DNA of 6,007 bases from Zoogloeaceae bacterium. Its GTDB lineage: Bacteria > Pseudomonadota > Gammaproteobacteria > Burkholderiales > Rhodocyclaceae. The translations under genes and the position numbers were made by a program. The DNA lies in the NCBI GenBank assembly GCA_031281985.1, contig JAITEO010000355.1, positions 1 to 6,007 on the forward strand. Direction: 5' to 3'. Below the pieces are notes generated by a model. That model had not been told where the DNA came from. It ran no database searches and was given only the letters and a program-made list of their open reading frames with translations. Shown in pieces: positions 1 through 6,007 of the stretch; position 1 is the first letter of the stretch, and each line of letters opens with the position of its first letter.

Positions 1-219
1 AGCGAGAGTTTTTTCGTCCGTCATGCCTATTTCCTCGGACAAAATGACCCCTACAAGGCGTTGAAAACCAGCCTGAAAGCCGAAATCGACCGGGAAGCCT
101 GGGCCAGCCTCAACAGCGATATTTCCCGCTCTTTCGACAAACCGAAATCCGGGCGCATCGCGGTAAAGGTCATCAACCATCTGGGAGACGAGGTGATGAA
201 GGTGTTCAGGGTGAACTGA
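1..219 (+). CDS. Site-specific DNA methyltransferase (type III Mod-like), C-terminal end only
   Basis: Frame 1 is open from the first base to TGA at 217-219 and gives the last 72 residues of a protein that begins upstream. The tail reads SESFFVRHAYFLGQ near its start and ends IAVKVINHLGDEVMKVFRV. From memory, this matches the C-terminus of adenine-specific (N4/N6-type, Mod-like) DNA methyltransferases that sit beside DEAD/DEAH restriction helicases. Such enzymes transfer a methyl group from S-adenosylmethionine to a base in the recognition site and so protect host DNA. The catalytic DPPY-type motif and the SAM-binding motif would lie upstream and cannot be seen. A Res-like gene starting at 3794 on the same strand supports the assignment. 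That this is a coding tail is near certain; the enzyme class is likely but rests on a short fragment. Confidence 0.8.
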   Translation, partial: SESFFVRHAYFLGQNDPYKALKTSLKAEIDREAWASLNSDISRSFDKPKSGRIAVKVINHLGDEVMKVFRVN

Positions 220-222
220 AAC

Positions 223-226
223 GAGG
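223..226 (+). promoter_or_regulatory. Ribosome binding site for the 366-residue gene
   Basis: GAGG lies 7 nt before the ATG at 234, inside the 14-nt gap after the methyltransferase stop. It supports ATG 234 as the true start and suggests that this gene is translated from its own site on a shared transcript. Confidence 0.7.
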
Positions 227-233
227 ACGTGAC

Positions 234-1334
234 ATGAAAAATGAATTCATTCAACCCAGGTTTGTCGGCGCGCGTTTTGATGAACACACATTGCCTGTCG
301 ACGTGGCGCGCGATCTTGCGGCTTATGAAGCATTGTTGATCGAGTTGGCAAAGCATTTGTATCTCAAGGAACATCCAGAGCGCCAGCGTGTGCCGAAGGG
401 GTTTTCCGACGCGCATCTGGACATTGTGAGCGTGGAAGAAGGAAGCGCAAGGCCCGTTTTGGCTTTGGTGGTTTCCGGGGCATTGGAATTGCTCGGAAAT
501 GTAAACCCTTATTATGAACAGGCGCGTGACTTGATTGCCGAATGTGTCGCCGCGCCTGAAACCGCCTTGCCGCAGAATTTTCCAAAAGAGTTATTGGCGC
601 ATTTCAACCAGTTTGGACGTTCATTACGGGAAGAGGAATCATTGGAACTGCGTACTGGAAAACAGGCGCAACCGGCGGTATTGAATCCGGAAAAACGTAA
701 AAAACTGGTGCTGGCGGCAAACAGGGCTTATGAACGGGAAATCGAATTGACGGGAGCCATTGCAGAAGTGGATTGGGAAAAATCAACGTTTCGCCTTCGT
801 CTTGTGGAGGGCGGACAAGCGACGATTCCAATGCCGGAGAGCTTTCATGAGAAGGCCAGACAATCCGGGGGCAAGAGCAGGCATTATGTTTTCCTCAAAG
901 GCGTGGCACTTTATGACTCTTGGGAACGATTGCAGAAGGTGCTTTTTGTTGAATCGTTGGACATCATCAAAAATTATCCGCTCGTGGCACGCCTTGACGA
1001 ACTTGCGCAACTTGAGGACGGTTGGTACGAAGGAGAAGGCAAAGCGCCTGATCAGAAACAGCTTGACCATTTCGCGCAACGATTTGCCGATTCATACCCG
1101 GAACAGCTTCCGCTGCCGACGATCGCCCCCAAACAGGATGGGGGAATCTTGCTGGAATGGAATGTCGAAGGTATGCCATCTCTTGACGTGGATTGGGTTA
1201 CGAAGCGCGCCAGTTTTCATGCCTTTGGGCCACATGACGAGGATATCGAGGCGGATTTCGATCTTGGCGTCGATGACCATTGGGAGCAATTATGGCCATT
1301 TTTGTCCAGACATGTCCAGGCGAGGACGGCATGA
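234..1334 (+). CDS. Conserved-looking protein of unknown function (366 aa), first gene of a coupled pair
   Basis: I do not recognise a named function. The start ATG has a good GAGG site 7 nt upstream, and the stop TGA overlaps the next start as ATGA. The protein looks soluble: no signal peptide or membrane segment is evident. Three regions can be seen. An N-terminal part (about 1-130) is largely helical and rich in charged and aliphatic residues. A middle part (about 160-245) alternates charged and hydrophobic residues in a beta-like pattern (ELTGAIAEVDW, FRLRLVEGG, HYVFLKGVALYD). A C-terminal part begins with LDELAQLEDGWYEGEG (254-269), followed by GGILLEWNV (303-311). From memory, this last L-x-x-L...DGW-x-x-x-G...GGxxLEW pattern recurs in uncharacterised bacterial proteins. 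GC in the lines I counted (48-52%) is lower than in most lines counted in the helicase genes. Its place between Mod and Res suggests an accessory defence role, which is inference. Confidence 0.9.
   Translation: MKNEFIQPRFVGARFDEHTLPVDVARDLAAYEALLIELAKHLYLKEHPERQRVPKGFSDAHLDIVSVEEGSARPVLALVVSGALELLGNVNPYYEQARDLIAECVAAPETALPQNFPKELLAHFNQFGRSLREEESLELRTGKQAQPAVLNPEKRKKLVLAANRAYEREIELTGAIAEVDWEKSTFRLRLVEGGQATIPMPESFHEKARQSGGKSRHYVFLKGVALYDSWERLQKVLFVESLDIIKNYPLVARLDELAQLEDGWYEGEGKAPDQKQLDHFAQRFADSYPEQLPLPTIAPKQDGGILLEWNVEGMPSLDVDWVTKRASFHAFGPHDEDIEADFDLGVDDHWEQLWPFLSRHVQARTA
1322..1326 (+). promoter_or_regulatory. Ribosome binding site for the 123-residue gene, inside the upstream gene
   Basis: GAGGA lies 4 nt before ATG 1331. 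It favours this start over the in-frame TTG at 1280 and ATG at 1292, both of which would give a longer overlap. With the ATGA overlap it points to translational coupling of the pair. Confidence 0.6.
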
Positions 1335-1702
1335 GACCGGAGACGATGCTTCTGCGGCAAGCCCATCCTCAGTTTTGCTCGAACGGTGAGATAACGAGTC
1401 AGATGTTTTTCCCTTTTCCAAAGGACAAGGGGAATTTGTCGACTTACGATGGTGACCGGATGACGCCTGCCGAATCGTTCAAACATTATACGGAATTGGG
1501 ATTTCTGTCTGTTGGTGTATGGGGCATCCAGTGCGCGCAAGTCAACGAAACAGGTTTGACGAGCCGCGCCGATCCTGTAGCGGGCAATCCCGCTCACGCA
1601 GTCATCGAATTCGGCGCAAGGATGGAAAAGGAATGTCGCAAATTGGCCAAGAAATTGAAGGCGTTTGCACTCATCAACGGTTGCCAGTACCCGCCAGAAT
1701 AG
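1331..1702 (+). CDS. Small protein of unknown function (123 aa), second gene of a coupled pair
   Basis: The start is ATG 1331, which overlaps the previous stop (ATGA); the stop is TAG 1700-1702. An in-frame extension to TTG 1280 is possible but has no better signal. Visible features are an N-terminal HPQF...EITSQMFFPFPKD segment, a YDGDRMTPAE segment (39-48), a GVWG strand-like piece, HAVIEF (89-94), and a basic helix near the end (RKLAKKLKAFA). There is no membrane segment and no recognised catalytic motif. From memory, short proteins with this order (RxxHP, SQxFxPxPKDxGxLSxYDGD, HAVIxF) are common as unannotated partners of other small genes, so it looks like a real conserved family rather than a chance frame. 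Coupling to the 366-residue gene suggests roughly equal expression and perhaps a complex. A toxin-antitoxin or regulator-effector pair is possible but unproven. Confidence 0.88.
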   Translation: MRPETMLLRQAHPQFCSNGEITSQMFFPFPKDKGNLSTYDGDRMTPAESFKHYTELGFLSVGVWGIQCAQVNETGLTSRADPVAGNPAHAVIEFGARMEKECRKLAKKLKAFALINGCQYPPE

Positions 1703-1709
1703 AACCCAC

Positions 1710-3794
1710 ATGCGCTTTCTCATTGCCGACACCTTCACCGCCAGCCTCGCCCGTCTCGCAAACGACGCGCAAAAGGCTGTCAAGACAACCGCTTTCGATC
1801 TGCAACTGAATCCGGCCAACCCTGGATTCAGCTTTCACAAGCTCGACCGGGCACGCGATAAACATTTCTGGTCGGTACGGGTTGGCCGCGACATTCGCCT
1901 GATCGTGCATCGCACGGACGAGAGTCTTTTGTTGTGTTACGTCGATCATCACGACAAGGCTTACGAATGGGCGGAAAAGCGCCGACTGGAGACGCATCCG
2001 AATACCGGCGCGGCACAGATCGTGGAAATTCGGGAGCGCGTCGAAGAAATCCGTATTTCCCCACCCGCCGTTTCGCACAGGAAGAAGCTGTTCGATGCCT
2101 GGCCGGACGCGGAATTGCTCGGCTTTGGCGTACCGGAAGAATGGCTTGCCGATGTGCGCGCTGCGGAAGATGACGACACCCTGCTGGATCTGGCCGGCCA
2201 CTTGCCTCAGGAAGCGGCGGAAACATTGCTGGAACTGGCTACCGGCAATCAGCCGCCCAGCATCCCCAGCCCGGTTTCGTATGCCGATCCCTTCCAGCAT
2301 CCCGACGCGCAACGGCGTTTTCATCTGGTGTCGGATGCCGACGAATTGCGCGCGGCCCTCGATTATCCCTGGGAAAAATGGACGCTCTTCCTGCATCCGG
2401 CGCAGCGGCAGGCCGTGGAGCGCGACTACAACGGGCCGGTGCGCATTTCCGGTTCGGCGGGCACGGGAAAAACCATCGTCGCCCTGCATCGTGCTTACCA
2501 ACGCTTGCGTCAGAAGGAAGAGGCGACGGTCTTGCTCGCCACATTTTCCACGCCGCTTGCCAATGCGCTGAAAAACAAACTCCATTGTCTCTTGCGCGGC
2601 AATCACCTGCCGCGCCTGGCCGAGCGCGTCACGATTGCGGCATTGGATGATGTTGTGCTGCGCCTTTACCGGTATCGGATCGGCAATCCGGTCTTGCTGA
2701 ATGATGAAACCCTGCATGAAGTCATGCAAGAAGCTTCGCAATGGGTTCCCGATCATGGATTCCCGTTGCCTTTCCTGCTCTCGGAATGGCGCGACGTGAT
2801 CGATGCCTGGCAACTCGATCATTGGGAAGCCTATCGGGACATCAAGCGCCTGGGACGCAAGACGCGCCTGTCCGAAACACAGCGGCAAACGCTCTGGCGC
2901 ATTTTCGAGTTTGTCGGGGCGCGTCTCGATACATTGGGCGTCGTGAGCATGGCCGGCATCCTGACCCGATTGGCCGGTTATTTCGCAACACAGGACACCG
3001 CGCCTTACGATTACATCGTGGTCGATGAAGCGCAGGATTTGAGTGTTCCGCAAATGCGTTTTCTCGCCGCACTGGGCCATCATCGCGCGGACGCCCTGTT
3101 TTTTACCGGAGACCTTGGGCAGAGGATTTTTCAAACGGCCTTTTCCTGGAAAGCGCTTGGTGTCGATATTCGCGGACGCTCGCGGACGCTGACCGTGAAT
3201 TATCGGACGTCGCATCAAATCCGCGCGCTGGCCGACCGTCTGTTGAACCCGGAAATCAGCGATATGGACGGCAATGCCGAGCGGCGTTTGCATACGGTAT
3301 CGGTTTTCAGTGGCGTTGAACCGCTCATGCGGCGAGAAAAAACGCAAGAAGCCGAAATCGCGGCGGCGGCTGATTGGCTGAAGACGCAGATTGCCGCCGG
3401 CATTCGGCCAGGGGAGATCGGGGTCTTCGTGCGCTCCGAACGAGAAATCGAGCGCGCGACCCAAGCGCTGGCGGCAGCGGGGATTCCTTGCGCGACGCTG
3501 GATGAACAGGTTCTGCTCCCGGCCGATGCCGCTTCCGTCGGCGTCATGCATCTCGCCAAGGGGCTGGAATTTCGCGCGGTTGCCGTAATGGCCTGCGACG
3601 AGGGCGTGTTGCCTTCTTCCGCGCGCCTTGCCGATGTGGCCGAGGAATCCGATCTTCACGAAGTCCAGGAAACGGAACGCCATCTTTTTTATGTGGCCTG
3701 CACACGGGCACGCGATGCCCTGTTCATTTCCAGCGGTGGACGGCATTCGGAATTCCTGGATGACCTTGTCGCCGAAAGCCGTATGGAGACGTAA
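1710..3794 (+). CDS. RelE/ParE-like domain fused to a compact UvrD/Rep-type SF1 helicase (694 aa)
   Basis: Residues 1-92 look like a RelE/ParE/YoeB fold: helical start, HKLDRARDKHFWSVRV, then RDIRLIVH (60-67) and LLLCYVDHHDKAYEWA (73-88). Arg57, Arg63, His80/81 and Tyr85 fall where RelE/YoeB toxins carry functional residues. After a linker, all core SF1 motifs are present: Q-motif LHPAQRQAV (228-236), Walker A GSAGTGKT (248-255), motif Ia LLATFSTPLAN (275-285), Walker B VDEAQD (438-443), motif III GDLGQRIF (467-474), motif IV NYRT (497-500), motif V HLAKGLEF (614-621) and motif VI YVACTRAR (661-668). It should be an ATP-driven single-strand DNA translocase or helicase. Only about 115 residues separate motifs IV and V, far fewer than in E. 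coli UvrD, so subdomain 2B seems absent or much reduced. No nuclease domain was recognised. ATG 1710 is chosen because the toxin-like domain begins there; the upstream in-frame TTG at 1665 would overlap the previous gene. No clear ribosome site precedes it, so coupling across the 7-nt gap is likely. Confidence 0.95.
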   Translation: MRFLIADTFTASLARLANDAQKAVKTTAFDLQLNPANPGFSFHKLDRARDKHFWSVRVGRDIRLIVHRTDESLLLCYVDHHDKAYEWAEKRRLETHPNTGAAQIVEIRERVEEIRISPPAVSHRKKLFDAWPDAELLGFGVPEEWLADVRAAEDDDTLLDLAGHLPQEAAETLLELATGNQPPSIPSPVSYADPFQHPDAQRRFHLVSDADELRAALDYPWEKWTLFLHPAQRQAVERDYNGPVRISGSAGTGKTIVALHRAYQRLRQKEEATVLLATFSTPLANALKNKLHCLLRGNHLPRLAERVTIAALDDVVLRLYRYRIGNPVLLNDETLHEVMQEASQWVPDHGFPLPFLLSEWRDVIDAWQLDHWEAYRDIKRLGRKTRLSETQRQTLWRIFEFVGARLDTLGVVSMAGILTRLAGYFATQDTAPYDYIVVDEAQDLSVPQMRFLAALGHHRADALFFTGDLGQRIFQTAFSWKALGVDIRGRSRTLTVNYRTSHQIRALADRLLNPEISDMDGNAERRLHTVSVFSGVEPLMRREKTQEAEIAAAADWLKTQIAAGIRPGEIGVFVRSEREIERATQALAAAGIPCATLDEQVLLPADAASVGVMHLAKGLEFRAVAVMACDEGVLPSSARLADVAEESDLHEVQETERHLFYVACTRARDALFISSGGRHSEFLDDLVAESRMET
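3785..3788 (+). promoter_or_regulatory. Ribosome binding site for the Res-like gene
   Basis: GGAG at the end of the SF1 helicase gene lies 5 nt before ATG 3794 and 8 nt before ATG 3797. The spacing slightly favours the second ATG, but the two starts differ by only one Met, so the choice has little effect. Confidence 0.55.
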
Positions 3795-6007
3795 TGATGG
3801 CCGAGACCTTCTTTGAAAAACCCATCCTGAATTCGCCTTATGCTTACCCCAATCGTCACTGGCAACTTGAAAACGGCCAGCCGACGGGCGTTATCGTCGA
3901 ACATCGCCGCCGGGCCGAATTCATTACGCCGATCCCGAAACCAAGGCGGCAAAGCGGCCGCCAAGGCGATTTGCTGGATGAATCCCAGGGTCTGTCGCGG
4001 GACGGACAGAAATACGACACGATTTCCATCATCAATGAAATCCGCGCCGCCGTGGACGCCTGGCGCAAGCTGCCGCCCGGCGCGTGTGGCGTCACGCCGA
4101 CGACCGCCCGTCTGCTCGAATACTGGCGCAGCCATGAATTCCAGGGAATCCGTCCGTTCTTCTGCCAGATCGAGGCGGTGGAAACCGCGATCTGGTTGGC
4201 CGAGGTCGCGCCCAAGCAGGGGAAGAAATACGCGCATCTCATCGAAAGCCTCAAAAACGCCAGCCTGGAGAGCAATCCCGGACTCATTCGCACGGCATTG
4301 AAGCTTGCCACGGGCGCGGGCAAGACCACGGTAATGGCGCTCATCATCATCTGGCAAACGACCAATGCCGCGCGCCATCCGAACAGCAAGCAATTCACCA
4401 AAGGGTTCCTGATCGTCACGCCGGGCATCACTATCCGTGACCGCCTGCGTGTCCTCCTGCCCAACGACCCGGACAGCTATTACAAAACCCGCGATCTGTT
4501 GCCCGCCGACATGCTTGCGGATATGCGCGAGGCCCGTGTCGTCATCACCAATTACCATGCCTTCAAACTACGCGAACGCATGGAAATCGCCAAAGGCACA
4601 CGGGCGCTCCTGGCCGGACATGCGGGCGCGGCACCTTCCACGCTGGAAACCGAAGGACAGATGTTGCAACGTGTCATCCCGGATTTGATGGGAATGAAGC
4701 ACATCGTCGTCATCAACGACGAAGCGCACCACTGCTATCGCGCCAAGCCGGATACAGAGGAAGAAAAGAAGCTCAAGGGCGACGATAAAAAGGAAGCCGA
4801 GCACAACAACGAAGCCGCCCGTCTGTGGATTTCCGGCCTGGAAACCCTCCAGCGCAAGATTGGCATTGCCCGTATTTTCGATCTCTCCGCCACGCCCTTT
4901 TTTCTCTCTGGTTCCGGCTATGCCGAAGGCACGCTTTTTCCCTGGACCGCCAGCGATTTTTCGCTCATGGACGCCATCGAATGCGGCATCGTCAAACTGC
5001 CGCGCGTACCCGTAGCCAGCAATATCCCCAACGAACAAATGCCGATGTATCGCAATCTGTGGGAACACATCGGCAAGAAGATGCCCAAGAAAGGGCGAGG
5101 GAAAAATGGCACGCTCAATCCCCTGGACTTGCAGAAATTGCAGGAATTGCAGAACGCGCTGGACGCCCTCTATGGGCATTACGAAAAAACCTTCCAGCTT
5201 TGGGAGGCGGCGCGCATCAAAGCGCCGCCCTGCTTCATCATCGTCTGCAACAATACCGCGTCTTCCAAGCTGGTCCATGACTACATTTCTGGTTTCGTGT
5301 GGCAAAAAGAGGATGGCGGCAGCGAACTGGTGGAAGGACGCCTCAAACTGTTCCGCAATTTCGACGAACACGGCGAACCGCTCGCGCGACCGCGCACCCT
5401 GTTGATTGATAGCGAGCAACTCGAATCCGGCGAGGCGTTGGACAAGAATTTCCGCGTCATGGCCGCAGCGGAAATCGAACGTTTCCGGCAGGAAATCATC
5501 GAACGCGATGGCAACAGCGCCGCCGCCGACAAGCTCACCGACCAGGATCTATTGCGCGAAGTAATGAATACCGTCGGGAAAACCGGACGTTTGGGCGAAT
5601 CCATCCGCTGCGTCGTTTCCGTTTCCATGCTCACCGAAGGCTGGGACGCCAACACCGTGACCCATGTGCTGGGTCTGCGCGCCTTCAGTACGCAGCTTTT
5701 GTGCGAACAGGTCATGGGTCGGGCGTTGCGCCGCTATTCCTACGATTTGAACGACGAGGACCTGTTCAGCGTCGAGTATGCCGATGTTTTCGGCATCCCC
5801 TTCGACTTTACCGCCCAGGCGGTCATTGCCCCGCCACAGCAACCCGTGGAAACCGTGCTGGTCAAGGCGATGCGCCCGGAACGCGATGCGCTGGAAATCC
5901 GTTTTCCGCGCGTGGAAGGCTACCGCGTCGAATTGCCGCAAGAAGAACTCGAAGCCGAATTCACCGACGATTCACGTTTCGTCTTGACGCCCGCGCTGGT
6001 CGGGCCT
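3794..6007 (+). CDS. Type III restriction enzyme Res-like DEAH helicase, 3' end beyond the window
   Basis: Frame 2 is open from ATG 3794 to the last base (738 codons, no stop); it overlaps the previous stop as TAATG. SF2 motifs appear in order: Walker A ATGAGKT (172-178), motif Ia VTPG (208-211), motif Ib TNYH (252-255), DEAH (309-312), SAT (365-367), motif V MLTEGWDAN (612-620) and motif VI QVMGRALRR (639-647). The SATP, TEGWD and QxxGRALRR set is typical of type III restriction Res subunits. The N-terminal EKPILNSPYAYP and IRPFFCQIEAVETAIW segments recall, from memory, the BPTD_3080-type restriction endonucleases. ATP hydrolysis would drive translocation or switching on DNA, with cutting by a C-terminal PD-(D/E)xK nuclease that would lie outside the window and is not seen. 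A highly charged Lys/Glu insert follows DEAH (about 318-336). The frame shows no break. The methyltransferase tail at 1-219 is the likely modification partner. Confidence 0.95.
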   Translation, partial: MMAETFFEKPILNSPYAYPNRHWQLENGQPTGVIVEHRRRAEFITPIPKPRRQSGRQGDLLDESQGLSRDGQKYDTISIINEIRAAVDAWRKLPPGACGVTPTTARLLEYWRSHEFQGIRPFFCQIEAVETAIWLAEVAPKQGKKYAHLIESLKNASLESNPGLIRTALKLATGAGKTTVMALIIIWQTTNAARHPNSKQFTKGFLIVTPGITIRDRLRVLLPNDPDSYYKTRDLLPADMLADMREARVVITNYHAFKLRERMEIAKGTRALLAGHAGAAPSTLETEGQMLQRVIPDLMGMKHIVVINDEAHHCYRAKPDTEEEKKLKGDDKKEAEHNNEAARLWISGLETLQRKIGIARIFDLSATPFFLSGSGYAEGTLFPWTASDFSLMDAIECGIVKLPRVPVASNIPNEQMPMYRNLWEHIGKKMPKKGRGKNGTLNPLDLQKLQELQNALDALYGHYEKTFQLWEAARIKAPPCFIIVCNNTASSKLVHDYISGFVWQKEDGGSELVEGRLKLFRNFDEHGEPLARPRTLLIDSEQLESGEALDKNFRVMAAAEIERFRQEIIERDGNSAAADKLTDQDLLREVMNTVGKTGRLGESIRCVVSVSMLTEGWDANTVTHVLGLRAFSTQLLCEQVMGRALRRYSYDLNDEDLFSVEYADVFGIPFDFTAQAVIAPPQQPVETVLVKAMRPERDALEIRFPRVEGYRVELPQEELEAEFTDDSRFVLTPALVGP
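5129..5155 (+). repeat. Three imperfect 9-bp tandem units inside the Res-like gene
   Basis: TTGCAGAAA, TTGCAGGAA and TTGCAGAAC follow each other in frame and encode LQKLQELQN (residues 446-454), part of a Leu/Gln-rich helical stretch. The period of nine keeps the reading frame, so changes in copy number would add or remove three residues. It may simply reflect a coiled-coil-like sequence. Confidence 0.5.

Noticed and set aside
1280..1330. Upstream TTG/ATG starts for the 123-residue gene
   Set aside because: They would overlap the preceding gene by about 40-55 nt, while ATG 1331 has GAGGA upstream and the typical ATGA overlap.
3171..3190. Perfect 10-bp tandem repeat CGCGGACGCT x2 in the SF1 helicase gene
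   Set aside because: A 10-bp duplication would shift the frame, yet the frame is intact and the encoded RGRSRTL segment just before NYRT looks like normal family sequence as I remember it. It is best read as coincidental codon choice.
1674..3746. A 690-codon open frame on the minus strand, antisense to the SF1 helicase gene
   Set aside because: The translation has no recognisable motif and low-complexity Arg/Gly/Gln-rich composition, while the plus frame carries every SF1 helicase motif. It is a by-product of codon bias.
3689..4558. A 289-codon minus-strand open frame across the helicase/Res junction
   Set aside because: It overlaps the strongly supported plus-strand Res-like frame, which is continuous from 3794 and carries Walker A in this region; the minus translation shows no motifs.
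4437..5405. Several short plus-strand frames in the Res-like region (for example 4825-5280) that might suggest a broken gene
   Set aside because: Frame 2 reads through the whole region without a stop and with all SF2 motifs in order, so these are out-of-frame shadows and not pieces of a frameshifted gene.

Overview
The window is one dense, single-strand (+) gene cluster from a moderately GC-rich bacterium. Codon use and protein style fit a proteobacterium, but no marker gene fixes the lineage. Five protein-coding genes fill almost every base. The only gaps are 14 nt and 7 nt, and two junctions overlap (ATGA and TAATG). No tRNA, rRNA, CRISPR array, insertion sequence, internal promoter or terminator was seen, so the genes probably form one operon whose promoter lies upstream of the window and whose end lies downstream.

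Layout: (1) 1-219 is the last 72 codons of a DNA methyltransferase of the type III Mod / adenine-specific kind. (2) 234-1334 is a 366-residue protein of unknown function. (3) 1331-1702 is a 123-residue protein of unknown function, start-stop coupled to gene 2. (4) 1710-3794 is a 694-residue fusion of a RelE/ParE/YoeB-like domain with a compact superfamily 1 (UvrD/Rep-like) helicase. (5) 3794-6007 is the first 738 codons of a superfamily 2 DEAH helicase/translocase of the type III restriction-enzyme (Res) kind, open at the window edge. Its expected C-terminal nuclease part lies outside.

Read together, this is a restriction-modification defence island. The methyltransferase would mark self DNA, and the DEAH Res-like ATPase would translocate on and cut unmarked DNA. 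Three extra genes sit between them that a classical two-gene mod-res pair lacks: two coupled proteins of unknown function and an SF1 helicase carrying a toxin-fold domain. That inserted set is the most interesting part of the window. The functional assignments of genes 1, 4 and 5 rest on visible motifs and remembered family resemblance. The idea that all five act as one system is inference from gene order and spacing.
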